DNA of 64,000 nucleotides from Paenibacillus ottowii. Its GTDB lineage: Bacteria; Bacillota; Bacilli; Paenibacillales; Paenibacillaceae. Below the pieces are notes generated by a model, which saw nothing but the letters and a program-made list of their open reading frames with translations, was not told the origin of the DNA and searched no databases. Position 1 is the stretch's first letter, and every line of letters starts with the position of its first letter. Position numbers and translations under genes: made by a program. Shown piece by piece: positions 16,451 through 26,321 of the stretch. The stretch covers positions 496,001 to 560,000 of the forward strand of contig NZ_VIJZ01000002.1 in the NCBI RefSeq assembly GCF_006874425.1. The letters are read 5' to 3'.

Positions 16451-18730
16451 TTACTGATGCTGCACAGCCTCGATCACTTTGTCTTTCTTTTTGTGGGGAC
16501 CATGACCTGGGGTGTTTTTTTTGCTAACCGCCAACTCACTGCGCGCAGCTCCATCCGTTCCTGGGGCGAAGGCAGAAGGGTCACCATTGCCTTCAGTGCC
16601 CTCCTGGTTATTAGAGTCGCCTCCACCATTACCACTATCATTAGAAGATTCCCCGTTGTTTCCTTCCTCGCCGTTTCCATTTCCATTTCCATTCTGCGAG
16701 GAAGTACCACCAGATGTATCGGCCGGTGTTGTTCCCGCGGGTGGAGCGATTTGAGGCATCGTCACCGTTCCATTTTTGGCATCAATATAAGAAACAGGAT
16801 ACGTATCAACAAACTTACCATCTCTATATACGGAGACGACACTATCTTTATTCGGAGCCATCAGCAGGTTGATAGTAAACACCTGTGTCGTATTAATCGT
16901 ACGGCTTCCCCATTCCTGATTTTCTCCACGTGCATCTGTATAAGTGATACGAATCTTACTGTTCTTGCCCTCTTCCTTCGGCGCCACAGGTACATTAAAC
17001 GCTAACGTAATCGCCTCTGGCGGGTAACCAGTACTTACGTAAAATGTAATTTCCGTATTTGGGGGCAATTCACTGCCTGCCTCTGACGGCCATTGCTTGG
17101 TTACTTTTCCTTTTTCCTGCTCATAGCTAGATTCCTCTTTGATCGAACCAACCTTAAGCCCTGCTTTTTTAACCTCATTTTCCGCTTGGCTCTGCGTCAT
17201 CCCCACCAGATTCGGCATTTTAACAGTGGCAGCGCCTTTGCTGACTGTGAGCACTACCTGAACCGAATCCTTATCAAATGGTTCATTGGCAGCGGGTGTT
17301 TGGCTAAGGACGGTCCCTTCGGGTTGATCACTGAACTGCCCATTTTGCTGAATCTGCGTTTCCTTAATTTGTTGGGCAGTCAGTAGCTTGACAGCATTCT
17401 CGTAGCTTTGTCCTTTGACATCGGGCATCGGAGTGAGCGGCTTGGCAATCCCGACCTTCAGACTAATCTCTGTGCCTTCCTTGACTTGGGAACCTTCAGG
17501 GTAGCTTTGATAAAAAACAACTCCCGGTGCAATCCCCTCTTTATATTCATGCTGGATTGGCTCGTCAATGACGAGGCCTGCTTTACTTAGAATGAGCTTC
17601 GCTTGGTCTTCTGTTTGTGTCAGTACACTTGGTACTTTCACCTCAGGCACGACAAGTGCACTTTGCACATAATACACCACGCCGCCCATGCACAAAAGCA
17701 GCACTAACACTAGTGTTACCCAGAAGATCGCTTTTTTTCTACTTTTCTTGGACGATTGCTTGCCCGGAAGCTGTTCAGACTCCCGAGGTTGGACAGGCTC
17801 ATCGTCACCACTGGAAGACACCCCTAATTGTTGAGGCTTAATTGCCGGGATCACTCGCGTTTGGTCCTCATCATCCAAATGTGCAAACTCCAACTTGGAT
17901 TCATTACGCCGTCCGGGTAGCAGACAGGTTTCCAAATCTCTTAGCATTTCGTCTGCCGATTGGTAACGTTCCTCCGGATTTTTTCGCATTGATTTTAAAA
18001 TAACATTTTCCACACTTTGCGGAATCAACGGGTTAATTTTACGTGGTTCCTCGAATTCCTCTTGTAAATGCTTAAGTGCTACACTAATTGGGCTTTCTCC
18101 CAGAAAAGGCAGCTGTGCTGTCAGCATTTGATATAAGACAATACCTAAAGAATATAAGTCCGATTTTTCGCCAGTAACGACACCCTTTGCATGCTCAGGT
18201 GAAAAATAATGAACAGAACCCACAACAGAACCTGTCTGTGTAATTGTCGTTGACGTAACAGCTCGAGCAATCCCAAAGTCGGTAACCTTAACCCGTCCAT
18301 TACGTCCAATTAAAATATTATGTGGCTTAATGTCCCGGTGAATAATCTGGTTTTGGTGAGCATGTTCCAGCGCATCACAAATCTGGGAAGCAATCCGCAC
18401 TGCTTCATCCACTTGCAATGGTGCACGTTCTTTAATAATCTCATTCAAATTTTTGCCTTCGACGCACTCCATTACAATATAATGGATTTCATCTTCTTGA
18501 CCGACATCATAAATACTGACCACATTCGAATGAGAAAGCGAAGCTGCTGACTGTGCTTCGCGCCGAAACCGGCGAATAAATTCCTCATCATGAACAAATT
18601 GCTGACGCAACACCTTAACCGCAACGTTGCGATTCAGCAAAATGTCTTGAGCCTTATACACCAGCGCCATACCACCGCCGCCGATGCGCTCAATAATTTC
18701 GTATCTTCCCCCAAGCAGGTGCCCGATCAT
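16451..18730 (-). CDS. prkC: PASTA-domain Ser/Thr protein kinase
   Basis: A membrane kinase that senses muropeptides and phosphorylates translation and cell-wall proteins; in Bacillus it also triggers spore germination. Of 759 residues, 1-270 form the kinase domain: GGGGMALVYKA loop, Lys39, HRDIKPHN (131-136), DFG (151-153). A juxtamembrane region and one membrane helix at about 334-355 follow. Three extracellular PASTA repeats cover about 363-570. After a further extracellular domain comes a Gly/Asn/Glu-rich low-complexity tail near 680-720, then a Lys-rich end. The start overlaps the prpC stop by four bases (ATGA), so kinase and phosphatase are translated together. The long Gly/Asn tail is unlike Bacillus PrkC. 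Confidence 0.95.
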   Translation of the reverse strand: MIGHLLGGRYEIIERIGGGGMALVYKAQDILLNRNVAVKVLRQQFVHDEEFIRRFRREAQSAASLSHSNVVSIYDVGQEDEIHYIVMECVEGKNLNEIIKERAPLQVDEAVRIASQICDALEHAHQNQIIHRDIKPHNILIGRNGRVKVTDFGIARAVTSTTITQTGSVVGSVHYFSPEHAKGVVTGEKSDLYSLGIVLYQMLTAQLPFLGESPISVALKHLQEEFEEPRKINPLIPQSVENVILKSMRKNPEERYQSADEMLRDLETCLLPGRRNESKLEFAHLDDEDQTRVIPAIKPQQLGVSSSGDDEPVQPRESEQLPGKQSSKKSRKKAIFWVTLVLVLLLCMGGVVYYVQSALVVPEVKVPSVLTQTEDQAKLILSKAGLVIDEPIQHEYKEGIAPGVVFYQSYPEGSQVKEGTEISLKVGIAKPLTPMPDVKGQSYENAVKLLTAQQIKETQIQQNGQFSDQPEGTVLSQTPAANEPFDKDSVQVVLTVSKGAATVKMPNLVGMTQSQAENEVKKAGLKVGSIKEESSYEQEKGKVTKQWPSEAGSELPPNTEITFYVSTGYPPEAITLAFNVPVAPKEEGKNSKIRITYTDARGENQEWGSRTINTTQVFTINLLMAPNKDSVVSVYRDGKFVDTYPVSYIDAKNGTVTMPQIAPPAGTTPADTSGGTSSQNGNGNGNGEEGNNGESSNDSGNGGGDSNNQEGTEGNGDPSAFAPGTDGAARSELAVSKKNTPGHGPHKKKDKVIEAVQHQ

Positions 18731-19503
18731 GCTTCACACCCCTTTTCACTCAATGAAACCGTGTTGTCGGGCAATTCAAACAAAGCCACAGTAATGTTAT
18801 CGTCTCCACCTGCAAGCAACGCTAGATGCAGCAAACGATCCGCACGTTCCTCCAAAGGATTTTCCGCGGCACCTACTACCTTACTGATCTGTTCCTCTGT
18901 TACCAAATTGCTTAATCCGTCGCTGCATAGTAATAGCACATCGCCTTTGTCCAGCGTAACGGTGTCGATGTCCACCTTCACCTCGGAATCAGTGCCCAAT
19001 GCCCGTGTCAACACATTGCGACGGGGATGGTTCTCCCGCTCTTCCTTACTGATCTGTCCGTTCTTGAACAACTCATTAACTAATGTATGGTCTTCTGTAA
19101 GCTGACGCACCGTCCCTTTGGATATAACATAAGCGCGACTGTCACCAATATGTCCGATAATTCCAGATGCATTGTTGAGCAAAACAGCAACAACTGTCGT
19201 CCCCATGTTATGATACTGCTCATCGCTCGCAGCCGTTTGGAAGATGACTTCATTGGCATGCAAAATAGCGTCGCTGAGCGCCGCCGTCAAAGAATGTGCG
19301 GATAATCCGCTCTCCAGCGTCGCCAAATCAGCGGCAAGTGTCTCTACCGCAAGGCGGCTGGCCGTATCACCGGCCAAATGCCCTCCCATACCATCGGCAA
19401 CAATTCCCAGAATATAACCTTGCTCCAAGTGCCTGATCCAGGCAGAATCCTCATTTACCGAACGCACGCGTCCGACATGGCTGACATGAACTGTATTGAT
19501 CAA
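18727..19503 (-). CDS. prpC: PP2C-type Ser/Thr protein phosphatase (PrpC/Stp)
   Basis: A metal-dependent phosphatase of 258 residues that reverses PrkC phosphorylation. The PP2C motifs are in order: GRVRSVNEDSAWI near the N-terminus, GIVADGMGGHLAGD with the metal-binding Asp, TTVVAVLL, IGHIGDSRAYVI, LTEDHTLVNEL, LLCSDGLSN and GGDDNITVALFEL. It lies six bases after rlmN and overlaps prkC. This gives the fixed Firmicute order rlmN-prpC-prkC-rsgA-rpe. Confidence 0.96.
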   Translation of the reverse strand: MINTVHVSHVGRVRSVNEDSAWIRHLEQGYILGIVADGMGGHLAGDTASRLAVETLAADLATLESGLSAHSLTAALSDAILHANEVIFQTAASDEQYHNMGTTVVAVLLNNASGIIGHIGDSRAYVISKGTVRQLTEDHTLVNELFKNGQISKEERENHPRRNVLTRALGTDSEVKVDIDTVTLDKGDVLLLCSDGLSNLVTEEQISKVVGAAENPLEERADRLLHLALLAGGDDNITVALFELPDNTVSLSEKGCEA

Positions 19504-19509
19504 ATGGTT

Positions 19510-20562
19510 TCACCCCAACTCCATATGCTTTGCACGCAACTGGCCGCAGGCAGCGGCAATATCGTGACCCTGTTCACGCCGGATCGTCACATTGACGCCT
19601 TTTTCGGCAAGAATACGTTGAAAATTAAAAATATCGCTGCGCGATGTGCGTACATATTTACGCTCAGGCACATGGTTGACTGGAATCAAATTGACGTGAC
19701 ACAGCATGTCCTTCAACACATCCGCAAGCTCTTCAGCATGTTCCGCCTGGTCGTTTACCCCACCGATCAAGGCATATTCAAACGAAATTCTTCGTCCTGT
19801 CTTAGCAAGATAATAACGAAGAGAATCCATAACATCCTTAAAAGGATAACGCCGATTGACAGGCATCAGCTTCGAACGAAGCGCATCATTAGGCGCATGA
19901 ATGGATATGGCCAGATTAATTTGTGTATCCTCGTCAGCAAATTTATAAATATTCGGTACAATGCCACTGGTTGACACCGTAATATGACGTTGACCAATAT
20001 TCAGACCCTTCTCATGAATCATTGTCCGCAAAAATGTCATCGTCGCGTCATAATTCTCAAAGGGCTCGCCTGAGCCCATAATCACAATGCTGCTCACTCG
20101 TTCATTCGTTTTATCCAAAATTTTCTGAGCCTGCACCACCTGTGCCGTAATTTCGCCAGCCGTCAGGTTTCGTTTGAGACCTCCCAGCGTCGAGGCACAA
20201 AAAGTGCAGCCAATCCGGCAGCCCACTTGAGTCGTTACACAAATACTGTTTCCGTAATTGTGTCTCATGATAACCGTCTCAATCGCATGGTCATCGTGTA
20301 AACCAAACAGAAATTTAACAGTACCATCTTTCGATTCCAGCTTTGTAATTTCGTGCAGTGTCACAAAACTGAATTGCTCCTCCAGCTTCTCTCGCAGCGC
20401 CTTGGACAAATTCGTCATCTCACTGAAGTTATTGACCCGCTTTACATACAGCCAGTCAAAAATTTGTCCTCCCCGAAAGGCAGGCTCGCCATTATTTTTG
20501 GCCCAGTCCTGAAGCTCTTCCAGTGTTAAATCATATATAAAAGGTTTCATCAATATTTGCAC
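19510..20562 (-). CDS. rlmN: Dual-specificity 23S rRNA/tRNA adenine-C2 methyltransferase
   Basis: A radical SAM enzyme that methylates C2 of A2503 in 23S rRNA and of A37 in some tRNAs. The cluster-binding motif [14 protein letters not shown], the [10 protein letters not shown] region and the C-terminal catalytic cysteine (DIAAACGQL) are present. At 350 residues it is of normal size. The frame begins with GTG at 20562, close to AAGGA; an ATG four codons later (20550) is the other possible start. It has its own promoter, because a terminator separates it from rsmB upstream. Confidence 0.95.
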   Translation of the reverse strand: MQILMKPFIYDLTLEELQDWAKNNGEPAFRGGQIFDWLYVKRVNNFSEMTNLSKALREKLEEQFSFVTLHEITKLESKDGTVKFLFGLHDDHAIETVIMRHNYGNSICVTTQVGCRIGCTFCASTLGGLKRNLTAGEITAQVVQAQKILDKTNERVSSIVIMGSGEPFENYDATMTFLRTMIHEKGLNIGQRHITVSTSGIVPNIYKFADEDTQINLAISIHAPNDALRSKLMPVNRRYPFKDVMDSLRYYLAKTGRRISFEYALIGGVNDQAEHAEELADVLKDMLCHVNLIPVNHVPERKYVRTSRSDIFNFQRILAEKGVNVTIRREQGHDIAAACGQLRAKHMELG

Positions 20563-20618
20563 CCGTTCCTTCTTTGTTAAGTTCTGTTTGATCGCAGATC
20601 GTATTTTTCATTCTTCCT

Positions 20619-20647
20619 ATTTTAGCACAAATCCCCGAGGGGGTAAA
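20619..20647 (-). promoter_or_regulatory. Candidate SigA promoter of the rlmN-prpC-prkC operon
   Basis: On the minus strand TTTACC (20642-20647) and TAAAAT (20619-20624) are 17 bases apart, about 57 bases upstream of rlmN and just after the rsmB terminator. Confidence 0.55.
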
Positions 20648-20664
20648 AATTTTTCGTCTTCATG

Positions 20665-20692
20665 CAAAAAACCGCCGGAGGTATCCGGCGGA
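20665..20692 (-). terminator. Rho-independent terminator after rsmB
   Basis: A perfect eight-base stem (CCGCCGGA / TCCGGCGG) with a four-base loop and a T-run on the minus strand. It ends the coaBC-priA-def-fmt-rsmB transcript and separates it from rlmN. Confidence 0.9.
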
Positions 20693-20736
20693 TTGTGGAA
20701 ATACTGGTGGGCAGCTACCTGAAATTCTCTTTCGAG

Positions 20737-22152
20737 CTACTTTACCCGGCGCAGACGCGCGATATAAAATCCGTCACTATGGAAATCCTGCGGCAATAGC
20801 TGTACCGAGCCTTTCCGCATATTGTCCTTCTCGTGACTCATGTCTGGAAAAGAATGATCCTTTGCCAACTCATACTCTGGATGTTCGCTTAAAAACCGAG
20901 CCAATTGCCCTTCATTTTCGTCAGGCTCAATCGTGCAAGTGCTGTATACCAGAATACCACCCGGCTTCAACAGTCCGGCCACATTATCCAGCAACTCATG
21001 CTGCAGTTGAGTAATGTCGCGCACATCCTCTGCAGTTTTGCTCCAACGCAGATCGGGTTTACGGCGAATCACTCCAAAGCCAGAGCAAGGCGCATCGAGC
21101 AAAATACGATCAAAAGAAGCGGGAGCATATCGTTCCTTTAAGTCCAAAGCATCGCCAGTAACCGTCTCCACGGCATCCAGACCAAGCCGATTCGCTTGCT
21201 CACGGATTAATTGATGCTTGTGGGCATGCAGATCGTTCGCAACGATCCGGCCGCGATCCTTCATCAGCTCAGCCATATGAGATGTTTTGCCGCCTGGAGC
21301 CGCGCAGCAATCCAGCACTGTCATGCCGGGCTCAGGAGCGACCGCTTCGGCAACAAGCATGGAGCTTTCATCCTGTATAGATAATAATCCATCCGTATAC
21401 CAAGAGGTAAGCGCCATATTTCCGCCGCTACGAACAACAATCCCATAGGGGCTAACAGACGAAGGAACGGCATCAATCCCTTTTGCAACCATCTCGTCCA
21501 GCAGCTGGTCACGACTGATCATCGTCGTATTCACTCGTACGCTAACCGCAGGGGGCTCGTTATTAGCCCTGCATATAGCCTCAGCTGTCTCCGCACCGTA
21601 TTGCTTGATCCAGCGCTTAACTAGCCACTGTGGATGGGAATGTTCCAACGAAATCCGTTCCTCTGCCGACAAATCATTAGGAATACGCAGCTTGTCCGGC
21701 TCACGCAGCATGCTGCGAAGCACGCCATTGACCATACCGGATATCCCCTGATGTCCGCGCCGCTTGGCAATGGTCACTGCTTCACTAACCACTGCATGGT
21801 CCGGAACCCGATCCAGATACACTAGCTGATATACGCTCATCCGCAGCAATGAACGTACCCATGGCTGAAGCTTGGCCGTTCCTTTTTGAACAAATTTATT
21901 CAGAAAATAATCCAGAGTGTTTCGGCGTGCGACTGTACCGTATACAAGTTCTGTCGTCAAACCAGCGTCACTTGCAGATAGGCCCGCCTGCTGAAGCCGA
22001 CGATTGAGCTCGAGATTGCTATACGCGCCCTCTTGCTCTACACCGATCAACACATCAAGTGCAACTTCCCGTGCCGTCTGTTTACGAGTCTTGCCGGATC
22101 TGGCCCCTACACCCTTGCGTTGGTCTCCCTGACGGGAGTGTCCCCCGCTCAC
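20737..22152 (-). CDS. rsmB: 16S rRNA (cytosine-967-C5)-methyltransferase
   Basis: Methylates C967 of 16S rRNA using SAM. The N-terminal third is a NusB-like RNA-binding domain (AREVALDVLIGVEQEGAY). The C-terminal part is the methyltransferase: TVLDCCAAPGGKTSHMAEL for SAM binding, LDAPCSGFGVIRRKPDLRW and VYSTCTIEPDENE with the two catalytic cysteines. It has 471 residues. It starts with a GTG inside the fmt stop (GTGA overlap), giving coupled translation. The first 25 residues are a basic, unstructured-looking extension. Confidence 0.95.
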   Translation of the reverse strand: MSGGHSRQGDQRKGVGARSGKTRKQTAREVALDVLIGVEQEGAYSNLELNRRLQQAGLSASDAGLTTELVYGTVARRNTLDYFLNKFVQKGTAKLQPWVRSLLRMSVYQLVYLDRVPDHAVVSEAVTIAKRRGHQGISGMVNGVLRSMLREPDKLRIPNDLSAEERISLEHSHPQWLVKRWIKQYGAETAEAICRANNEPPAVSVRVNTTMISRDQLLDEMVAKGIDAVPSSVSPYGIVVRSGGNMALTSWYTDGLLSIQDESSMLVAEAVAPEPGMTVLDCCAAPGGKTSHMAELMKDRGRIVANDLHAHKHQLIREQANRLGLDAVETVTGDALDLKERYAPASFDRILLDAPCSGFGVIRRKPDLRWSKTAEDVRDITQLQHELLDNVAGLLKPGGILVYSTCTIEPDENEGQLARFLSEHPEYELAKDHSFPDMSHEKDNMRKGSVQLLPQDFHSDGFYIARLRRVK

Positions 22153-23108
22153 CCGAGCACCATGCCGGGCTTCATCTGTCCGCCGCGTGCAAAGGTGCCA
22201 GCTTCCATAACCTTTTTGCCTGCCGGTTGAACCTGAGTCAGCCAGAGGGTGCCTTCACCTGTCTGCACCTCAATACCACGAGCAGTTAATTGAAGAACCG
22301 TACCGGGTGCTGGAGTATTTGAGCCACTTGCTTCATTATTTATGGAAGGCTGCTCCGCAGCCCATATTTTAAAAACATTATTCTCCCAGAGTGTAAACGC
22401 GCCGGAGAAAGGAACCAGGCCGCGAATCCGGTTGTATATTTGCTGCGCATGATCACTCCAGGTAATGCGCTCATCATCACGGGTCAGGTTCGGGGCATAG
22501 GTCGCCTCGTCCTCATTTTGCGGCGTCCGGTCTGATTGCCCTGCCAGCAACTTGGGCAGTTCGTCCTGCAAAAGTCTAGCTCCGGCTACGCTTAGCTTCT
22601 CAAAAATGGTGCCCGACGTATCCTCAGGCTCTATAGCAACTTCAACCCGCGATATCATGTCGCCAGTGTCCAATCCTTCCGCCATATACATTAGCGTCAC
22701 GCCTGTCACCGTTTCGCCGTTAATAATTGCGCGCTGGATCGGTGCCCCTCCCCGATAACGGGGAAGTAGCGAACCATGCACATTCAAACAGCCGAAACGA
22801 GGCAGGTCTAATACAGACTTAGGCAAAATTTGCCCATAAGCTGCGGTTACGATCAGGTCGGGATGTAACTCCGCCACCTGAGCCACCGCTTCCGGCTGCC
22901 GCAGGCGGGTCGGTTGCAGCACAGGCAGTCCGCGCTTCTCAGCTGCTTCCTTGACTGGTGTAGGCGTCAATATTTTTTTTCGTCCCTGTGGTTTATCTGG
23001 CTGAGTAATTACACCGACCACGTTATATCCGTTGTCCAGCAACATGTTCAGCGATGGCACTGCAAATTCGGGTGTTCCCATAAAGATAATACGAATATCT
23101 TGACTCAT
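22149..23108 (-). CDS. fmt: Methionyl-tRNA formyltransferase
   Basis: Formylates the amino group of initiator Met-tRNA using 10-formyltetrahydrofolate. At 319 residues, motifs are RIIFMGTPEFAVPSL at the N-terminus, the active-site NVHGSLLPRYRGGAPIQRAI and GVTLMYMAEGLDTGDM. The C-terminal OB-like domain binds tRNA. It lies six bases after def, which encodes the enzyme that later removes the formyl group, and overlaps rsmB by four bases. Confidence 0.96.
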   Translation of the reverse strand: MSQDIRIIFMGTPEFAVPSLNMLLDNGYNVVGVITQPDKPQGRKKILTPTPVKEAAEKRGLPVLQPTRLRQPEAVAQVAELHPDLIVTAAYGQILPKSVLDLPRFGCLNVHGSLLPRYRGGAPIQRAIINGETVTGVTLMYMAEGLDTGDMISRVEVAIEPEDTSGTIFEKLSVAGARLLQDELPKLLAGQSDRTPQNEDEATYAPNLTRDDERITWSDHAQQIYNRIRGLVPFSGAFTLWENNVFKIWAAEQPSINNEASGSNTPAPGTVLQLTARGIEVQTGEGTLWLTQVQPAGKKVMEAGTFARGGQMKPGMVLG

Positions 23109-23114
23109 CGAACC

Positions 23115-23612
23115 TCACTCCCCTGTCTGGCGGTTCGGTCCTGGTTGTTCCAGAGCAACCTCATATACTTTTTCTGCAATATCCGTGAACAATACTCCAT
23201 TTAAATGGTCGATTTCATGCTGAAAAGCACGAGAAAGCAACCCAGTCGCTGTTACGGTAATAGCCTTGCCCTCGCGATCCAGTCCCTTGACTGTAACCTT
23301 CTCGGCACGACGTACATCCCCGTTCAACCCCGGAATACTCAGGCAGCCTTCAGGTCCCAGTTGCTCCCCTTCTTCGGCCACAATTTCCGGATTGATCATT
23401 TTAATCAAGCCATGCTCATCTCCAGCATCTACGACGATGAGCCGCTTCAGAATACCTACCTGCGGAGCAGCAAGACCTACTCCTTCCGCTTCATACATCG
23501 TATCTGCCATATCGTCCAGCAGCTTTTGCACATTAGGCGTAATTTTAGTAACTTCTTTTGCAACTTTATGCAATACATCATCCGGTTCCAGTACTATAAT
23601 TCTAATTGACAT
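23115..23612 (-). CDS. def: Peptide deformylase
   Basis: Removes the formyl group from nascent proteins. The three metal-site motifs are intact: GVGLAAPQVG, EGCLSIPG (Cys ligand) and HEIDHLNG (two His ligands and catalytic Glu). At 165 residues it is a short, type 1-like enzyme. GAGGAAGG precedes the ATG. It is followed directly by fmt. A 132-base gap with no gene separates it from priA. Confidence 0.96.
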   Translation of the reverse strand: MSIRIIVLEPDDVLHKVAKEVTKITPNVQKLLDDMADTMYEAEGVGLAAPQVGILKRLIVVDAGDEHGLIKMINPEIVAEEGEQLGPEGCLSIPGLNGDVRRAEKVTVKGLDREGKAITVTATGLLSRAFQHEIDHLNGVLFTDIAEKVYEVALEQPGPNRQTGE

Positions 23613-23744
23613 GACAACAGAACACCTTCCTCTTTTTCCTTCATTTAGGCTTTACTGTATTCATCACAAACGCGACTGCTACATTATCCTATGTACGGAC
23701 GACTTGTCCGCATCAATCGTGCTAGTAACTTTAGTATTAATACG

Positions 23745-26321
23745 CTACATAAGCATTTGCGGATCAACATCCAGACTAATCAGCAACTTTTGTGCCTGTG
23801 CAGATTCAGCCATTTCATCAGCTACTTGCTGAGCCAAACCAATGGCGTCGATATTTCCACGCCATTTTATCATACATTGGAATCGGTATCTATTCTTGAT
23901 CCTTGAAATGGGCGAAGCTACAGGCCCCAAAATGTCCAGCACATCCGATGTAAGCCGGTCCATATTCCCGAACCAGCCCCGTTGTCTGGCTCGTCCTTGT
24001 AGTGTCGCTGAGTAATTTTCAGCCAATCGAACCAGTACAGGAAGCTGTTCATGAGAGAAGGTCACCAAAATAAGTCGGCAATATGGCGGATAATGCAAAT
24101 TGCGGCGGTGTTTCAACTCTTCCCTCACAAAAGAAGCATAATCATGACGGCTGGCGTGAACCACCGAGTAATGCTCTGGAGTGTAGGATTGTACGAATAC
24201 TTCCCCCGGCAATTGATGCCTTCCAGCACGCCCGGCTACTTGTGTTAAAAGCTGGAATGTCTTTTCAGCAGCCCGAAAGTCCGGTAAATTAAGAGCAGAA
24301 TCCGCAGTAATGACACCTACCAGCGTGACATCGGGAAAGTCTAGCCCCTTGGCCACCATTTGAGTACCCAGCAGAACATCTGCTTTTTTATCACGAAACT
24401 GCTTGAGCAGCTTTTCATGAGCATTTTTTTCAGTCGTTGTATCGACATCCATTCGGACAACTCGTATACCAGGAAATAGCTTAGCCAACTCTTCTTCCAC
24501 TCGCTGAGTGCCTGTACCGAAGTAGCGAATATGCTCACTTCCGCATTCCGGACAAGTCTGAGGAACCTGCTCGGAATAACCGCAATAATGGCAGCGTAAA
24601 TTGTTCGACCGCTGATGATAAGTAAGCGAAATATCGCAATCCGGACACCCCGCTACATAGCCACAACTCCGGCACATGACGAACGTGGAGTGACCACGTC
24701 GATTCAATAGTAATACCGTCTGCTCCTTACGCTCTAATCGCTCTGCGATTCCATTATGCAATGCGCGGCTGAACATGGAGCGGTTGCCAGCCCGCAGTTC
24801 CTCACGCATGTCCATGATATGGACTTCGGGTAACGTGTTCCCCAATGCACGGGTTGGCATTTCAAGCAGCAACGGCGCAAACTCGTCATTGCTTTGGGAC
24901 CGAGCGGCATAATAGCTTTCCAATGATGGTGTAGCTGAACCGAGAATAACGACAGCTCCATGCTGGTGTGCTCTGCGAATAGCTACATCACGCGCATGGT
25001 ATTTTGGGGTCTCTTCCTGTTTATAGGACGTTTCGTGCTCCTCATCCATAATAATGAGCCCCAGCTCACGAAAAGGAGCAAATACTGCCGAACGAGCGCC
25101 GATCGCGACTTTCACACGACCTTCGCGTATTTTTCGCCACTCATCGTACCGTTCTCCCCCGGACAACCTGCTGTGCATCACGGCCACCTGGTCACCAAAA
25201 CGGCCTTTGAAACGTTCAACCATTTGTGGGGTTAACGATATTTCAGGTACAAGCACAATAGCCTGGCGATTCTGCTCGATACAACGCTGAATGGTTTGCA
25301 GATAGATTTCCGTCTTGCCGCTCCCTGTGACTCCATGCAGCAAATAAGCTCCTTGCTCACGGATATCCAGCTGACGAACAATCCGTTCATACACTGACTG
25401 CTGCTCTGTCGTAAGCGGGAGAGGATCTGTAGGCTTGAAGTGTCTGCCCCGATAGGGATCGCGGAAGACTTCAACGTCTTCCTGGAATACATAGCCCTTA
25501 TCTTCCAGTGCCTTAACCGTGGCAGCTGAAACACCTAGCGAGGTCATTACTTCCTTCAGCGGCAGAGGCAGAAACTCGCTACGTTCCAGTAAAAAAGCAA
25601 GTACCTCCCGCTGACGCTGCGCCTTGGCAGAAAATTGCTCCAACGCTATAGATGCCTCATCTATGCTGATAGCCAGATCAACAGCTTTCATCGTCTTTTT
25701 GCTAAGCTTGTCTTTAATAATCTGGCTTTCTTGAAGCACTCCGCGGCGTAACAGCGATTTAATAACCTCTGCCTCCGCGGGAAAACGTCTACTGAGTTGC
25801 TGTAGCGGGACTTGCTCCTTATTCTGAATAAAGCTGACAATCTGGCGCTCCACCGGGTCACTCATGCCATCGTCGGTCAGAAGAGCCCATTCGATCTCAT
25901 CCTCCTGATTAGACAATGTAGTCCGCTGTGGGTTCGTCCACTTATGCTGTTCGGCAATTGAAATATAACGTTCCGCCTTGCCCTTAAGCGCGGTAGGAAT
26001 CATCACTTGCAGTGCCATAATTTGATTGCAAGCATAACGTTCGCTCATCCATTTGCCCAGTTCGACCAAATCTGGAGATAAGGGCGGTACTAAATCCAGC
26101 AGCTCCTGAATCGCCCTCATCCTGTATTTTGGCGGTTCCTCAGCTGGAACTACCGAGATGACAAAAGCCTGCACCGTCCGTTTGCCAAAAGGCACAGCTA
26201 CCCGACTACCAGGCTCAATCCAAGGCCTCATGGAATCCGGTATCAGATAATCGAAGGTACGATCTGTATCTTTGGCAGGTACATCGACAATAACCTTGGC
26301 AACTAAATTGCCTGTTTCCAT
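23745..26321 (-). CDS. priA: Primosomal replication-restart helicase PriA
   Basis: A 3'-5' superfamily 2 helicase that reloads the replisome at repaired forks. It has 858 residues. The N-terminal DNA-binding domain (VIVDVPAKDTDRTFDYLIP) is followed by the motor with HGVTGSGKTEIY (Walker A) and IIMDEEHETSYKQ (DEEH). An inserted zinc domain has CRSCGYVAGCPDCD and CHYCGYSEQVPQTCPECGS, eight Cys for two zinc ions. Motif VI is QVAGRAGRH. Its ATG overlaps the coaBC stop (TAATG), so it is cotranslated with coaBC. Confidence 0.96.
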   Translation of the reverse strand: METGNLVAKVIVDVPAKDTDRTFDYLIPDSMRPWIEPGSRVAVPFGKRTVQAFVISVVPAEEPPKYRMRAIQELLDLVPPLSPDLVELGKWMSERYACNQIMALQVMIPTALKGKAERYISIAEQHKWTNPQRTTLSNQEDEIEWALLTDDGMSDPVERQIVSFIQNKEQVPLQQLSRRFPAEAEVIKSLLRRGVLQESQIIKDKLSKKTMKAVDLAISIDEASIALEQFSAKAQRQREVLAFLLERSEFLPLPLKEVMTSLGVSAATVKALEDKGYVFQEDVEVFRDPYRGRHFKPTDPLPLTTEQQSVYERIVRQLDIREQGAYLLHGVTGSGKTEIYLQTIQRCIEQNRQAIVLVPEISLTPQMVERFKGRFGDQVAVMHSRLSGGERYDEWRKIREGRVKVAIGARSAVFAPFRELGLIIMDEEHETSYKQEETPKYHARDVAIRRAHQHGAVVILGSATPSLESYYAARSQSNDEFAPLLLEMPTRALGNTLPEVHIMDMREELRAGNRSMFSRALHNGIAERLERKEQTVLLLNRRGHSTFVMCRSCGYVAGCPDCDISLTYHQRSNNLRCHYCGYSEQVPQTCPECGSEHIRYFGTGTQRVEEELAKLFPGIRVVRMDVDTTTEKNAHEKLLKQFRDKKADVLLGTQMVAKGLDFPDVTLVGVITADSALNLPDFRAAEKTFQLLTQVAGRAGRHQLPGEVFVQSYTPEHYSVVHASRHDYASFVREELKHRRNLHYPPYCRLILVTFSHEQLPVLVRLAENYSATLQGRARQRGWFGNMDRLTSDVLDILGPVASPISRIKNRYRFQCMIKWRGNIDAIGLAQQVADEMAESAQAQKLLISLDVDPQMLM

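Noticed and set aside
16355..17005. 216-codon open frame antisense to the prkC 3' end
   Set aside because: It is the complement of the low-complexity tail region and has no start signal; repeat composition keeps it open.
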